From Desulfuromonadales bacterium (GTDB taxonomy: Bacteria; Desulfobacterota; Desulfuromonadia; Desulfuromonadales; Syntrophotaleaceae): a stretch of DNA of 64,000 nucleotides. A model generated the notes under the pieces. That model made no database searches and was not told the origin of the DNA. It saw nothing but the letters and a program-made list of their open reading frames with translations. The translations under genes and the position numbers were made by a program. Below are positions 52,943 through 62,954 of the stretch, one piece after another (the first letter of the stretch is position 1; the number at the start of each line of letters is the position of its first letter). Location: the NCBI GenBank assembly GCA_030154185.1, contig JASKKK010000004.1, positions 1 to 64,000 of the forward strand, in the 5' to 3' direction.

Positions 52943-55765
52943 TTACAGGGTAGTCTTAACCTCTTCCATTTCGAAGACTTCGATAATGTCGCCGATCTTG
53001 ATATCGTTGTAGTTCTCAAGGCTCAGGCCACACTCGTATCCACTCTGTACTTCCTTGACATCGTCTTTAAACCGCTTCAAGGATGCAAGTTTGCCTTCCC
53101 AGACAACGACGTGATCGCGAATCAAGCGCACATTGGCATTGCGGACAACCTTGCCGTCGGTGACATAACACCCGGCGATGGTACCGACCTTGGATACATG
53201 GAAGGTTTCGCGCACCTCGACCTTGCCGAGCTCTTTTTCTCTCAAGGTGGGAGCCAGAAGACCTTCCATGGCATCCCGAATATCATTAACGGCATCGTAG
53301 ATGACGTTGTAGAAGCGGATATCAACACCCTCGGTTTCGGCAAGGGATGCCGCCTTCGCTTCGGTTCGCACATTGAAGCCCAGAATAATGGCATCGGATG
53401 CGGAAGCAAGGGAAACATCACTTTCATTTATGCCGCCCACAGCGGTATGAATGACGACAAGGCGACAGGCATCGGTCGAAAGCTTGACCAGTGAATCCCG
53501 TACAGCCTCCACGGATCCCTGCACGTCAGCTTTGATAATGACCTTGAGTTCCTGCATCTCGCCCTCCTGCAGCCGGGCGTAGAGTTGATCAAGAGAGATC
53601 TTGCTGGTCGAGGCCAGTTCCTGCTCACGCACTTTCCGTTGCCTGTGGCTGGCCACTTCCTTGGCATCTTTTTCCGATTCCACCGCATGGAAGGAATCGC
53701 CGGCTACGGGAGTTCCGGAAAGACCGGTAACCTCGACGGGACAAGAAGGCCCGGCTTCTTCCAGAAGCTCGCCCCTATCGTTCGTCATGGTACGGACTTT
53801 GCCATAATGCAAACCGGAAACGACGGGATCGCCAACATGCAAGGTACCCTCTTCTACGAGAACGGTTGCAACGGGACCACGTCCGCGATCAAGCCGCGCC
53901 TCAACGATGGCACCTTTGGCGCGCTTGTTAGGATTGGCTTTAAGGTCGAGTACTTCGGCTTGCAACAACACCATCTCAAGCAACTCGTCGAGCTTCGTCC
54001 CGTTCTTGGCCGAGACTTCGACAAATATGGTATCACCGCCCCAATCTTCCGGTACCAGCTCAAATTCCGTCAGTTCCTGTTTGACGCGCTCCGGATTGGC
54101 GTTGGGCTTATCCATCTTATTCACCGCAACCACAATCGGCACACCGGCAGCCTTTGAGTGACTGATCGCCTCTTTGGTCTGCGGCATGACGCCATCGTCT
54201 GCAGCCACAACGAGAATGACGATGTCGGTTACCTTGGCTCCGCGGGCGCGCATGGAAGTGAACGCTTCATGGCCCGGAGTATCGAGAAAGGTAATTTTCT
54301 TGTCGCCGACATTGACGTCGTAAGCACCGATATGCTGGGTGATGCCACCGGCTTCGCCGCCGGTCACGTTGGTTGCGCGTATGGCATCGAGCAGACTCGT
54401 TTTACCATGGTCGACGTGACCCATGATGGTCACGACAGGCGGACGGGGCTCAGCGTCTTCATCGACTTCACCTTCTTCTGCGGGGCTTGTGTCGGTTAGC
54501 AGATGCTCTTCGTCAAAAGCGACATTCTCGACCTCGTAGTTGAATTCCGATGCCAGTATGGCAGCCGTTTCATAGTCGAGAGGGTGATTGATGGTAACCA
54601 TCTGTCCCTGACGCATGAGTTCGGTAATCAGGTCCTTGCTCTTAACCCCCATGCGTTTGGCCAGTTCACCGACGGTAATAACATCGCTGATGCGGATAAT
54701 ACGCTTGATGGCTTTGGAAACGGTGACCTCGGTTTTTTTCTGGGGCTTCTGGCTTTTTTTCCCGCGTCGCATGCGGCGATCATCCCGATCGGGCTCGTAG
54801 ACTTCCCTACGGCCGCGACGCCCCTTGCCGCCATCCCTGAAGTTACGATCTTTATCGTATTTGCCTTTGTTTTTGCGAGCTTTCTTTCCGCCGCGCCCTT
54901 CCTTTTCGGGGGCCGGTCCACCGTCGAAGGGAACGGCCATTTGCGGATGGGGCTCTTTGCCGCGCGGCGCGGCACCATTTGAGGGCCGAGCCCCCTTGGG
55001 GCGCTCCGCACGTCCTTTGTCGCCCTTTCCTCGTTCGGGGCGTTCCTGGCGTTTGGCCGGGGTGGACAAGGTAGACAGTTCAACGCGGCCCAGAATCTTG
55101 GCACGATTGGCGGTAGCTTTTTCCACTTTAGGTTTTTCCTCGCTTGCAGAAACTTCGGCTGTTTCCGGCTGCCCCTCTGTTCGTTCGGCCGCTTCACGGG
55201 TTTCGGCCTCAGCTACCTTGGATTCTTTTTCCGGAGCTGCAGCGGGTTGTTTATCTTCAACTGGCTCTTTATCGGCAACCGGCGCAGGCTGTGCTTTGCT
55301 TTCCCGGTCCTCTACATCCGACTTTTGAGGAGCCTCTTTCTTTTTCGTCTCGACGACCTTTTCCTTCTGTGCAGGAAGAGCGGACTCTTCCTCTGAAGCA
55401 GGTTTTGCGGCAACGGTTTTTTCTGGTTTTTCAGTAGTTTCCTCAGCGGGGGGCTGTTCGGCAGGAGCTTTTTCAACGGCAACAGCATCCTCAGAAGCTT
55501 CCTCCTTGGCGGCCGCCGGGGGAGCAGCCTTTTTCGCCTGGGGCACTTCTTTACGACGCCGACGGATGACTCCGGCGGTTATACGCCGCTCCTCGACACG
55601 CTCCTCTTTGACGGGTGAACCTTCAAACTTCTCGACCTCTTCTTCAGTCAGGACACTCATGTGGCTCTTGACGTCGATACCCGCTTCGTGAAGTTTTTCC
55701 AGTAACACCTTGTTATCGAGACCCATCTTTTGTGCTAATTCGTATACTCTTATTTTTTTACCCAT
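52943..55765 (-). CDS. infB: Translation initiation factor IF-2
   Basis: 940 residues. An N-terminal IF2_N domain ([25 protein letters not shown]) is followed by a long low-complexity charged linker rich in Glu, Lys, Ala and Pro (about 60-340), a second IF2_N domain ([23 protein letters not shown] near 366), and the GTPase core with GHVDHGKTS near 449, DTPGHEAF and NKMDKP, then domains II-IV. It places initiator tRNA on the 30S subunit. Its ATG shares a base with the previous stop (TAATG). Confidence 0.97.
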   Translation of the reverse strand: MGKKIRVYELAQKMGLDNKVLLEKLHEAGIDVKSHMSVLTEEEVEKFEGSPVKEERVEERRITAGVIRRRRKEVPQAKKAAPPAAAKEEASEDAVAVEKAPAEQPPAEETTEKPEKTVAAKPASEEESALPAQKEKVVETKKKEAPQKSDVEDRESKAQPAPVADKEPVEDKQPAAAPEKESKVAEAETREAAERTEGQPETAEVSASEEKPKVEKATANRAKILGRVELSTLSTPAKRQERPERGKGDKGRAERPKGARPSNGAAPRGKEPHPQMAVPFDGGPAPEKEGRGGKKARKNKGKYDKDRNFRDGGKGRRGRREVYEPDRDDRRMRRGKKSQKPQKKTEVTVSKAIKRIIRISDVITVGELAKRMGVKSKDLITELMRQGQMVTINHPLDYETAAILASEFNYEVENVAFDEEHLLTDTSPAEEGEVDEDAEPRPPVVTIMGHVDHGKTSLLDAIRATNVTGGEAGGITQHIGAYDVNVGDKKITFLDTPGHEAFTSMRARGAKVTDIVILVVAADDGVMPQTKEAISHSKAAGVPIVVAVNKMDKPNANPERVKQELTEFELVPEDWGGDTIFVEVSAKNGTKLDELLEMVLLQAEVLDLKANPNKRAKGAIVEARLDRGRGPVATVLVEEGTLHVGDPVVSGLHYGKVRTMTNDRGELLEEAGPSCPVEVTGLSGTPVAGDSFHAVESEKDAKEVASHRQRKVREQELASTSKISLDQLYARLQEGEMQELKVIIKADVQGSVEAVRDSLVKLSTDACRLVVIHTAVGGINESDVSLASASDAIILGFNVRTEAKAASLAETEGVDIRFYNVIYDAVNDIRDAMEGLLAPTLREKELGKVEVRETFHVSKVGTIAGCYVTDGKVVRNANVRLIRDHVVVWEGKLASLKRFKDDVKEVQSGYECGLSLENYNDIKIGDIIEVFEMEEVKTTL

Positions 55766-56397
55766 TAAAGCTCCCCCGAAAATTTATCCAACCGTTCCAA
55801 TTCTTTTGCAATGGCAGCGGTCAGCGGACCATTCTTTAACATAACCACGCCACGTTCGGATTTTCCAAGCAACCGGCCGAGTTGCTCTTTTGTGAAAAGA
55901 ACAGTACATGGCACATTGTTGCAACTTGCGGCTTTTTCAACCTTTTCAGCGATAGCTGAGGAAAGGTCGTCAGCCCGCACAAGTAATCCGACTTCTTTGG
56001 CAGCCTGGAGTTCGCTCAGAACCTGACGGGTTCCGGAGATCACCTGCCCGGCTTTGCGAGACATGCCCAGCAAGTTCAGAACCTTACCGCGGATCTGATC
56101 ATATAACGCACGCCACATTTTTTCTACTGAAGGCTCCTTGCCGCCTCTAAGAGACCGCGAAAGCTGCTTTCGCTTGACGGCCAGTTCAAGACATGAGCGA
56201 TTCAGACAGGTATAGACCCCTCTTCCAGGCAGTTTTCGTCTATAATCGACAACGACCTCATCTTGCGGGCTCAGAACATACCTTACCAAAAGGTCTTGGT
56301 CAAGGGACTTCCTGCACCCCGCACAGGTACGCCGAGGACCGGATCTTACACCACCGGCCGAGTCAGACCGATGGGTCTTCGGACGATCCTTCCTCAT
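55765..56397 (-). CDS. YlxR (DUF448) and L7Ae/YlxQ fusion protein
   Basis: 210 residues. The first half is YlxR, with [20 protein letters not shown] near residue 22 and GRGVYTC near 53, a zinc-ribbon-like RNA-binding domain. The second half (about 105-200) is an L7Ae-type domain: [32 protein letters not shown] and the [13 protein letters not shown] segment. In many Firmicutes these are the two separate genes ylxR and ylxQ between nusA and infB; here they are one. It overlaps the nusA 3' end by 35 bases. Confidence 0.88.
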   Translation of the reverse strand: MRKDRPKTHRSDSAGGVRSGPRRTCAGCRKSLDQDLLVRYVLSPQDEVVVDYRRKLPGRGVYTCLNRSCLELAVKRKQLSRSLRGGKEPSVEKMWRALYDQIRGKVLNLLGMSRKAGQVISGTRQVLSELQAAKEVGLLVRADDLSSAIAEKVEKAASCNNVPCTVLFTKEQLGRLLGKSERGVVMLKNGPLTAAIAKELERLDKFSGEL

Positions 56398-57583
56398 TTG
56401 CCTCCGTTGCCTCCTTCAATTCTTCGGAAACACTTTCAGGAGCTGCTTCTGCATCAGCGGCTTCAATGTCGGACAACTCTTCTGAAGGCATTTCGTCAGC
56501 CGGTGTTTCTCTTAATTCGTCTGTTTCTTCCTGGACGTCCTTGGCGGCTTCCGCGGCCCGGGTTTCACTCTTGATATCGATATTCCAGCCTGTCAACCTG
56601 GCCGCGAGTCGCACATTCTGCCCTTTTTTTCCGATAGCCAGAGACAACTGGTCATCCGGCACAATTACCTCGAGAGCCTGTTCTTCGTTGTCGAGATATA
56701 TTCTTGTCACCTCTGCCGGAGCGAGAGCGGCACAGACGAAACGGCCCACATCGGGCGACCAGGGGACAATATCGATCTTTTCTCCCCGCAGTTCGGAAAC
56801 CACATTCTGCACCCGGGACCCACGCATGCCGACGCAAGCTCCAACGGGATCGACATCGGGGTCATAAGAGGCCACGGCAATTTTAGTGCGGCTGCCGGCT
56901 TCTCGCGCAACAGCTTTGATCTCGACGATTCCTTCAGATATCTCCGGAACTTCAAACTGGAACAGCGCGGAAACCAGACCGGCATGGGTTCGCGACAGAA
57001 TAATCTGCGGCCCCTTGGTCGACAGCTTGACATCCGAAATGAGAACCCGCGCACGGTCACCCTGGCGGTAGTTCTCTCGGGGCACCTGCTCGCGATGAGG
57101 CAACAACCCTTCTGCAAGGCCAAGATCGATAATCAGATCGCCACGCTCGTAGCGGCGCACGATGCCGTTGACGAGTTCGCCTACACGGTCCTTGAATTCA
57201 TTGTAGACCTTTTCGCGTTCGGCCTCCCGAACCTTTTGAATGATAACCTGCTTTGCAGTCTGCGCGGCTATCCGGCTGAAATTCCCACTCTCTATTTTCA
57301 TGCCGAGGGAGTCGCCGATCTCGACTTCTTCGTCGATTTCGCGGGCCTCTTCCAGATCGATCTCTTTGTAGGAGTCAACCACTTCATCGACCACGGTGAC
57401 GAACTCAAAAAGTTCAACCTCTCCCAACTCGTCATTAAAATGTGCTTCCAGGTCGCGCGTATTGCGATATTTTTTGTTTGCCGCGGAAAGCACGGCTGAC
57501 TCCAGGGCCTCGACCAGAATTCCCCGATCGATACCCTTTTCCTTTACGACCTGCTCGATGATATGGTTAAGATTTACCAACAT
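56363..57583 (-). CDS. nusA: Transcription termination/antitermination factor NusA
   Basis: About 406 residues. Order is the N-terminal RNA polymerase-binding domain (to about 125), S1 domain (VNGIVRRYERGDLIIDLG near 135), KH1 and KH2 (GACVGMRGSRVQNVVSELRGEKIDIV near 235; LSLAIGKKGQNVRLAARLTGWNIDI near 310), and an acidic tail. The alpha-CTD-binding AR repeats of E. coli NusA are replaced by a short Glu/Ala-rich tail. GAGGGGG lies seven bases before the ATG at 57583; the longer frame to 57712 is rejected. Confidence 0.95.
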   Translation of the reverse strand: MLVNLNHIIEQVVKEKGIDRGILVEALESAVLSAANKKYRNTRDLEAHFNDELGEVELFEFVTVVDEVVDSYKEIDLEEAREIDEEVEIGDSLGMKIESGNFSRIAAQTAKQVIIQKVREAEREKVYNEFKDRVGELVNGIVRRYERGDLIIDLGLAEGLLPHREQVPRENYRQGDRARVLISDVKLSTKGPQIILSRTHAGLVSALFQFEVPEISEGIVEIKAVAREAGSRTKIAVASYDPDVDPVGACVGMRGSRVQNVVSELRGEKIDIVPWSPDVGRFVCAALAPAEVTRIYLDNEEQALEVIVPDDQLSLAIGKKGQNVRLAARLTGWNIDIKSETRAAEAAKDVQEETDELRETPADEMPSEELSDIEAADAEAAPESVSEELKEATEANEEGSSEDPSV

Positions 57584-57671
57584 CCGAATCCCCCTCGATG
57601 TTTTTTTATTCGGTTTTTCAATAATATGTAAAAGTTGCGCCCCTATTAAGCAAAACGCAACCGGGTTTGAA

Positions 57672-58160
57672 TCAGAACTCGATTTCCAGATTGGCCTTTT
57701 CGATATCTTCAAGCGGCACTTCGACCCGGAAACCGTTTTTTTCCTTAAGTTCGATCAAAACCTTTCCATCACAAAGACCTTCGAGCGTTCCCACAAAGGT
57801 CTTGCGTCCACGACCCTTGCCGTCGATATCGATGGCAACCCGACTCTTAATTTTTGCCAAGCGTCCGACAAAGCGCTCATAATCAGCTGCCTTGGTTAAA
57901 GGCCGATCGAGTCCCGGAGATGAAACTTCCAGATTGTATGCCGTTTCAATCGGGTCTTCGACTTCCAAAAGAACACTGATTTCGCGACTGACCTCGACAC
58001 AGGTGTCGAGCGTTACTCCGCCCGGTTCATCGATATACAGGCGCAGCACACAACCATGAGATTCTCTTTTATATTCAATGTCAACGAGTTCGCAACCCTT
58101 TTCCTCAAGAACCGGAAGAACAAGAGCGCGGACCTTGTCCAGTACAGTTTGTTGCGTCAT
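57672..58160 (-). CDS. rimP: Ribosome maturation factor RimP
   Basis: About 162 residues: VLPVLEEKGCELVDIEYKRE, VLRLYIDEPGGVTLDTCVEVSREISVLLEVEDPI and the YNLEVSSPGLDRPLTKAADYERF signature near 90. It binds the 30S precursor and starts the rimP-nusA-infB operon. MTQQTVLDK at 58160 is the family-like start, with GAAAG upstream; the frame to 58211 runs through a terminator-like hairpin and is rejected. Confidence 0.95.
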   Translation of the reverse strand: MTQQTVLDKVRALVLPVLEEKGCELVDIEYKRESHGCVLRLYIDEPGGVTLDTCVEVSREISVLLEVEDPIETAYNLEVSSPGLDRPLTKAADYERFVGRLAKIKSRVAIDIDGKGRGRKTFVGTLEGLCDGKVLIELKEKNGFRVEVPLEDIEKANLEIEF

Positions 58161-58187
58161 GCGATCAAAACTTTCTTTGCCCGAAAT

Positions 58188-58215
58188 AAAAAAAGTGAGC
58201 ATGAAGCCCACTTTT
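58188..58215 (-). terminator. Terminator or leader hairpin before rimP
   Basis: On the minus strand AAAAGTG (58209-58215) pairs with CACTTTT (58191-58197), with an inner GC/GC extension across one mismatch, followed by T residues to 58188. It lies about 95 bases after rlmD and 28 before rimP, so it ends the rlmD transcript or attenuates the rimP operon. Confidence 0.6.
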
Positions 58216-58307
58216 CCGTAGTGAACGTATTTGATAGCCCACTGTTACCACGAAGTATTGAATAATGCAAGAAAAAAATAATTTTCCGCAGTTCGCGACC
58301 TGGCCCG

Positions 58308-59615
58308 TCACTCTCTTTTCAGCATGGTGATGCTTTCCGTATGATGGGTATGCGGAAACAGGTCGAAAGGACGCGACCAGACAGGCTGATAGCCGTTGTT
58401 TACCAATGGTTGTAAATCGCGCACCAGCGTGGGAGGATCGCAGGATATATACAGTAATCTGCCGGGACGAACCGACACGAGTTCTCGGGCAACATCGTAA
58501 GCACCGCTGCGGGGAGGGTCGAGAATGACCAAATCGACGGGCTCGTTTTGACTATAAATGGTCGCGGCCCCATAGGATTCCCTGGTGAAAAATCTGACGT
58601 TATCCATACCGTTGAGTCGGGCATTGAGCCGAGCCATTTCAATACTCTGCTGATAGGCCTCCACGCCGATGACTTCCTGTGCCAGGCGGGCGACAGGCAG
58701 GCTGAAATTCCCCATACCGCAAAACAGATCCAGAACCCTTGTCGGAGGATCGGATACCAACGCCCTGATCACCTCCTGAACCATGGCTCGATTCTGAGCG
58801 AGATTGATCTGGGCGAAACCGCCAGGTCCGTATCCGAGACGCAATCTTGGCGTATCCACTTCAATGATCAGCTCGAGGGAGCCGCAAACATGCCGCAGAC
58901 TGTTTTTGCGCCCTGTCTGCACAAACACCGCCATATCGCTCGATGCGGCCAGGGCCTTAAGGTGATCCACGAATCGCTCGACATCCTGCGCCAGACAATG
59001 CACCACGCAGCGCACCCGTTCCTGATCATCGACAGCCAGATCTATCTGCGGCACGGTGCCGGCCCAGCGGGTATTCCCGATCCAGGAACGCAATTGCTCC
59101 TTTGCCTGGTTCAGCGATGGATGGATTACCGGGCAATGTTCTACCGGTATGACATAATGACTGCCACGCCGGTAAAAGCCGACCTGAAATCCTTCCGGCG
59201 TATTCAGGCACTTGAACTGAACTCTGCTGCGATAGCCCCACTCCTTCGCCGAGGGTACCATCGGCCGAATCCCGGCAGGGTCCATGCCGACTTTGCGAAC
59301 CAGAAAATCTTGAAATATCCGCTCTTTCCAGGCGCACTGATCCTCATAAGACAAATGCTGCCACTGGCACCCACCGCACTGTCCGAATACCGGACATACC
59401 GCCGGTCTGCGATATTCCGAAGGAGCAATCAACCGCTCCGCCCTGGCCTCCACATAGCGTTTTTTCTGGCGGACGACCCGGCATTGTACGCGATCCCCGG
59501 GGGCAGTATAAGGCACAAACACCACCTTGCCCTTATAATGACCGAGACCGTTACCACCATAGGCAAGGGATTCGATAAGAAGATTGTCTATTGATCCAGG
59601 CTTGGTATCCATCAT
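58308..59615 (-). CDS. 23S rRNA (uracil-C5)-methyltransferase, RlmD/RumA type
   Basis: About 435 residues. An N-terminal TRAM domain (IESLAYGGNGLGHYKGKVVFVPYTAPGDRV), a four-cysteine Fe-S motif (CPVFGQCGGCQW near 76), then a Rossmann methyltransferase with VLDLFCGMGNFSLP near 282, ILDPPRSGA near 365 and the nucleophile in YISCDPPTLVRDL near 393. It methylates C5 of a uridine in rRNA or tRNA. The ATG at 59615 overlaps the upstream stop as ATGA. RlmD versus another family member is a best guess. Confidence 0.9.
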   Translation of the reverse strand: MMDTKPGSIDNLLIESLAYGGNGLGHYKGKVVFVPYTAPGDRVQCRVVRQKKRYVEARAERLIAPSEYRRPAVCPVFGQCGGCQWQHLSYEDQCAWKERIFQDFLVRKVGMDPAGIRPMVPSAKEWGYRSRVQFKCLNTPEGFQVGFYRRGSHYVIPVEHCPVIHPSLNQAKEQLRSWIGNTRWAGTVPQIDLAVDDQERVRCVVHCLAQDVERFVDHLKALAASSDMAVFVQTGRKNSLRHVCGSLELIIEVDTPRLRLGYGPGGFAQINLAQNRAMVQEVIRALVSDPPTRVLDLFCGMGNFSLPVARLAQEVIGVEAYQQSIEMARLNARLNGMDNVRFFTRESYGAATIYSQNEPVDLVILDPPRSGAYDVARELVSVRPGRLLYISCDPPTLVRDLQPLVNNGYQPVWSRPFDLFPHTHHTESITMLKRE

Positions 59616-60346
59616 CGGTCTTTTCGCTGGCGATTCAGCCAATCGAGACGGCTCCACAATCCTCTGAGAATACGGACATCCCGATCGTTCAGGCCGGCGC
59701 GTCCGAATATCCTGCGAAAACTGCGTAAAATATGATCCGGATTTTGAGGGTCGAGAAAACCGATATCGGTCAAAGTACCTCGCATGTGCTGGAACATGCC
59801 CTCAAGTACTTCGACGGAGGAAGCTTTTTTGCCATCGGCAGTTTTGCCGCGAGAGACCGCGCGAGCTTTGGCCGTTTCATACAGACATATAGAAACGGAC
59901 TGAGCCAGATTCATGGACGGACAGGCCTCTTCGGTCGGTATGGTAACGAAACGTTGACAGAAATCAAGTTCCGCGGTGGCAAGCCCCTTATCTTCCCTTC
60001 CGAAAACCCATGCCACTTTTCCCTGTTCGGTCAGGGGAGCGAATTCTTTCGCGGCGTCATCGGGATGCAGAAAATCCTCACGGTATTTTCCAAAACGCCT
60101 GGTTGTCCCAAGCGCCAATACGCAATCGCCAAGCGCAGAGCGCAAATCATTATAAATACGAGCGTTTTCGAGAATTCCTGAGGCCTTAACCGCCATGCGT
60201 CGGGCATCGTCGCTCAGATGATCCGCAACGGGATTGACCAAGCGCAGATCGGAAAAACCGAAATTCATCATGGCACGGCAGACAGAGCCTATGTTAAGCG
60301 GTCCCTGCGGTTCAACAAGAACCACACTTATCCGATCGGAGTTCAT
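59612..60346 (-). CDS. TrmH-family (SPOUT) RNA 2'-O-methyltransferase, TrmJ-like
   Basis: 244 residues: VVLVEPQGPLNIGSVCRAMMNFGF, LALGTTRRFGKYR, WVFGREDKGLATAEL near 113 (motif 2) and PTEEACPSMNLAQSVSICLYE near 135 (motif 3, knotted SAM site). The C-terminal extension of TrmJ follows. TrmJ methylates position 32 of tRNAs. It overlaps rlmD by four bases. Exact target is inferred. Confidence 0.88.
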   Translation of the reverse strand: MNSDRISVVLVEPQGPLNIGSVCRAMMNFGFSDLRLVNPVADHLSDDARRMAVKASGILENARIYNDLRSALGDCVLALGTTRRFGKYREDFLHPDDAAKEFAPLTEQGKVAWVFGREDKGLATAELDFCQRFVTIPTEEACPSMNLAQSVSICLYETAKARAVSRGKTADGKKASSVEVLEGMFQHMRGTLTDIGFLDPQNPDHILRSFRRIFGRAGLNDRDVRILRGLWSRLDWLNRQRKDR

Positions 60347-60402
60347 TGCTGTTAATTCATCCTTTAAAATTTTCTAGCCGGGGCATCCATGGATAAGTCG
60401 GG

Positions 60403-61119
60403 CTAGCCTAATTCATCCATGAAAAACTGCGCCAGGGTCACACCGGCGATGGCCGCCGTTTCGGTGCGAAGAATTCGGGAACCAAGGGTTACCGGGATGA
60501 TTCCGGCCCCGGAGACCCGCTGGATTTCAGATGGTTCGAACCCTCCTTCGGGACCGATGATGAGTGCGACACTGGAGACCGGCAAATCGTTAAGAGCATC
60601 GCGCAACCGGCAGGATGTATCCCCTTCATAAAGCATCAAAGCCCTGTCCCAGCGGCGGGCCTCGTCAAGCACGTCCGTAAAATTCATAACGGGCGCCAGT
60701 TCAGGTATGTCCGGCCTACGACATTGTTTGGCTGCACGCAAAACGATATCCGGCCACCGATGGGATTTTCGCTGTCTGGCATCCCTTTCTTCCAGAGTGG
60801 TGGAGCGCAGCGAGACAAAGGGGACTATGCGCCAGACGCCCAACTCCACACTCTTTTGCAATACCAGCTCGAAGCGTTCTTTATCCGGCAAAGCCTGATA
60901 CAGTACAAGAGGAACTGCAGCGAGGTTCTTCGAACCCAACTTCCGAAACGGGACCACCCGCTCGTCGTTTACAAGCCGCGCACGATAAGCGCCATCCCTA
61001 TTATCGACAATCGTCAGGATGGTGCCGGGACGGGCACTCCAAAAGGACAAGGCCCTGACCGCATCCGGCGGCAGGGCCATTTCCGTTTCGAGCAGAGCAG
61101 GTCTATCCAGTCGAATGAT
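60403..61119 (-). CDS. rsmE: 16S rRNA m3U1498 methyltransferase RsmE, unusual start
   Basis: About 238 residues if it begins where the family does. N-terminal PUA-like domain, then SPOUT core with KSVELGVWRIVPFVSLRSTTL near 95, LIIGPEGGFEPSEI near 185 and LGSRILRTETAAIAGV near 212. AAGGGAGG (61130-61137) sits after the holC stop, but no ATG, GTG or TTG follows at working distance; in-frame ATC at 61119 and ATT at 61116 are the only candidates there. An ATG exists at 61260 and would make 47 extra residues inside holC. Coordinates follow the SD; the start is unsure. Confidence 0.85.
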   Translation of the reverse strand: MIRLDRPALLETEMALPPDAVRALSFWSARPGTILTIVDNRDGAYRARLVNDERVVPFRKLGSKNLAAVPLVLYQALPDKERFELVLQKSVELGVWRIVPFVSLRSTTLEERDARQRKSHRWPDIVLRAAKQCRRPDIPELAPVMNFTDVLDEARRWDRALMLYEGDTSCRLRDALNDLPVSSVALIIGPEGGFEPSEIQRVSGAGIIPVTLGSRILRTETAAIAGVTLAQFFMDELG

Positions 61120-61138
61120 GCTCTGAAGACCTCCCTTG

Positions 61139-61555
61139 TTAACGCATGGCAACCTCAAGGCCGGCCTCCCGAAAGTCGACGAACCGTTTGCGTGCGGCAA
61201 CAAGCAGATTCGGGTCGTAAGCTTCTGCAAAATCGATAGCCAGTGGAAACTGCCGCACAAATTCCAGAGAGCATGGTCTGCCCATGATCAAGACCTCGGC
61301 GCCATTGGGGTTGCGTTCTTCTACCTCGATAATGACCGGTTCGTCAAGGCATTCTACCGCGCCGTTGTCGTAGACATGGGGAATGAAAGACCCTTTTTTC
61401 CAGGTCCACATGAACCGATCGAGGGTAACACCCTGGTTATCGTCACAAACCAGGATCAAAACACGCCTACCTTGCGAAAAAAAATGGTTTGCCAGTTCGC
61501 ACAGGTGTTTGGCCTTTTCAGGACGTTTGATTTTAACAAACTCGACCCGCGTCAT
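61139..61555 (-). CDS. holC: DNA polymerase III chi subunit
   Basis: 138 residues: VEFVKIKRPEKAKHLCELANHF, VLILVCDDNQGVTLDRFMWTW near 33, FIPHVYD near 57 and a C-terminal EAYDPNLLVAARKRF. Chi links the clamp loader to single-strand-binding protein at the replication fork. It is placed between korC and rsmE with 51 bases on the upstream side and none of note in between. Confidence 0.85.
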   Translation of the reverse strand: MTRVEFVKIKRPEKAKHLCELANHFFSQGRRVLILVCDDNQGVTLDRFMWTWKKGSFIPHVYDNGAVECLDEPVIIEVEERNPNGAEVLIMGRPCSLEFVRQFPLAIDFAEAYDPNLLVAARKRFVDFREAGLEVAMR

Positions 61556-61606
61556 GACGGCAAGGCCTTTTTGTTTTTACGCAAAGGTTTGTAGCACATG
61601 GGGACA

Positions 61607-62152
61607 CTAAGCATTGACGGCGAAGGCGGCGCCTCGATCGAGAGCCTGCATGTTGGCAGGAATGAATCGTTTGTTGCGTTCCGGCAGGATGCTGTCAAGG
61701 CCGGATTTTAAACTCTCAAGGCTGACCACACCGGTACGTCCGGCATAGGCGCCAAGCATAATCATGTTGACCAACCGTGCGTTACCAGCTTCGGCGGCAA
61801 GGTCGTTGGCGGGGATGCGGATCATCTCAACATCGGACCGATCCCGTGGCACCTGATCGACAAGGGAGGAATTATAGACACAAAGCCCGCCTTTGGCGAT
61901 GCGTTCGAAATACTTATCTATGGCGAGTTGATTAAAAAGCAGCGCAGATGCGGGTCGTCCGATAACGGGCGAGCCGATTTCCTCTTCGGAAACGATAACG
62001 GTACAGGTTGCCGCTCCACCGCGTTTTTCAGGACCGTAAGCAGGAAAATAGGTGGCATTTTTGTTTTCCAGGATGGCGGCACAGGCCAACAGATTGCCAA
62101 TGAGCAAGATCCCCTGCCCGCCATATCCGGCCATAAAAACATTATCGCTCAT
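61607..62152 (-). CDS. korC: 2-oxoacid:ferredoxin oxidoreductase gamma subunit (KorC-like)
   Basis: About 181 residues: VFMAGYGGQGILLIGNLLACAA near the start, YGPEKRGGAATCTVIVSEEEIGSPVI near 40 and NARLVNMIMLGAYAG near 120. This is the gamma domain that binds part of CoA/ferredoxin in 2-oxoglutarate or branched-chain 2-oxoacid ferredoxin oxidoreductases. The ATG at 62152 starts MSDNVFMAG; a TTG at 62173 overlaps the korB stop and is an alternative. Last gene of korA-korB-korC. Confidence 0.88.
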   Translation of the reverse strand: MSDNVFMAGYGGQGILLIGNLLACAAILENKNATYFPAYGPEKRGGAATCTVIVSEEEIGSPVIGRPASALLFNQLAIDKYFERIAKGGLCVYNSSLVDQVPRDRSDVEMIRIPANDLAAEAGNARLVNMIMLGAYAGRTGVVSLESLKSGLDSILPERNKRFIPANMQALDRGAAFAVNA

Positions 62153-62169
62153 TATATCCAGTCCGTTTC

Positions 62170-62952
62170 TCAAACAGTTTTAAAAACGTTACTTTCCCCG
62201 TCGGCTGTTACGTCCTTATAAACACCCAAGGGGAAAAAATCCATCATTTCTTTCTCGACACGCGCATTCGCGTCGATGGCCGACATGCCCCAATTGGTAG
62301 GACAGGCACCGAGCACTTCGACAAAAGCGAATCCCTGCTTTTTTTTCTGCATTTCAAAAGCTTTGAGAATGGTGCGCCCTGCCTCGATGGCGCGCTTCGG
62401 AGTGTCGACTGCGACCCGGGCCGAAAATCCTGTTCCACCGAGCATGGCAAGCAACTCGGCCATTCGTATTGGATGCCCCTCTGTCGTAACATCGCGCCCA
62501 TAGGGCGAGGTCGTTGTAACCTGGCCAGGCAAGGTGGTCGGTGCCATCTGTCCGCCGGTCATGCCATAGGTGGTGTTGTTGAGGAAAATGACGGTTATGA
62601 GTTCGCCGCGATTGGCCGCATGAATGATCTCGGCGGTACCGATGGCGGCAAGATCGCCATCCCCCTGATACGTAAAAACCACGCTGTCCGGATGGACGTG
62701 CTTTACACCGGTAGCAACGGCGGGTGCGCGACCGTGCGGTGCCTCGACAACGTCTATATCAAAATAGTCGTACAACAAGACACTGCACCCGACAGAACCG
62801 ATCCCAATGGTCTGTTGCTGCGCACCAAGCTGGTCGATTGCTTCGGCAACCAGGCGATGCACGGTACCATGATGGCAGCCGGCACAATAATGAGTGGGCA
62901 CCTCTTTCAATGCCGAAGGTCGTTGAAAAACCGTCTGAACGTTGGAAGCCAT
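62170..62952 (-). CDS. korB: 2-oxoacid:ferredoxin oxidoreductase beta subunit (KorB-like)
   Basis: 260 residues. HYCAGCHHG near residue 21 (4Fe-4S/TPP region), GIGSVGCSVLLYDYF, the TPP motif YQGDGDLAAIGTAEIIHAANRGE near 95 ending with LNNTTYGMTGGQ. It oxidatively decarboxylates 2-oxoglutarate or branched-chain 2-oxoacids to acyl-CoA with ferredoxin, and can fix CO2 in reverse. Two bases after korA. Substrate assignment to 2-oxoglutarate is by cluster type only. Confidence 0.9.
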   Translation of the reverse strand: MASNVQTVFQRPSALKEVPTHYCAGCHHGTVHRLVAEAIDQLGAQQQTIGIGSVGCSVLLYDYFDIDVVEAPHGRAPAVATGVKHVHPDSVVFTYQGDGDLAAIGTAEIIHAANRGELITVIFLNNTTYGMTGGQMAPTTLPGQVTTTSPYGRDVTTEGHPIRMAELLAMLGGTGFSARVAVDTPKRAIEAGRTILKAFEMQKKKQGFAFVEVLGACPTNWGMSAIDANARVEKEMMDFFPLGVYKDVTADGESNVFKTV

Positions 62953-62954
62953 GA

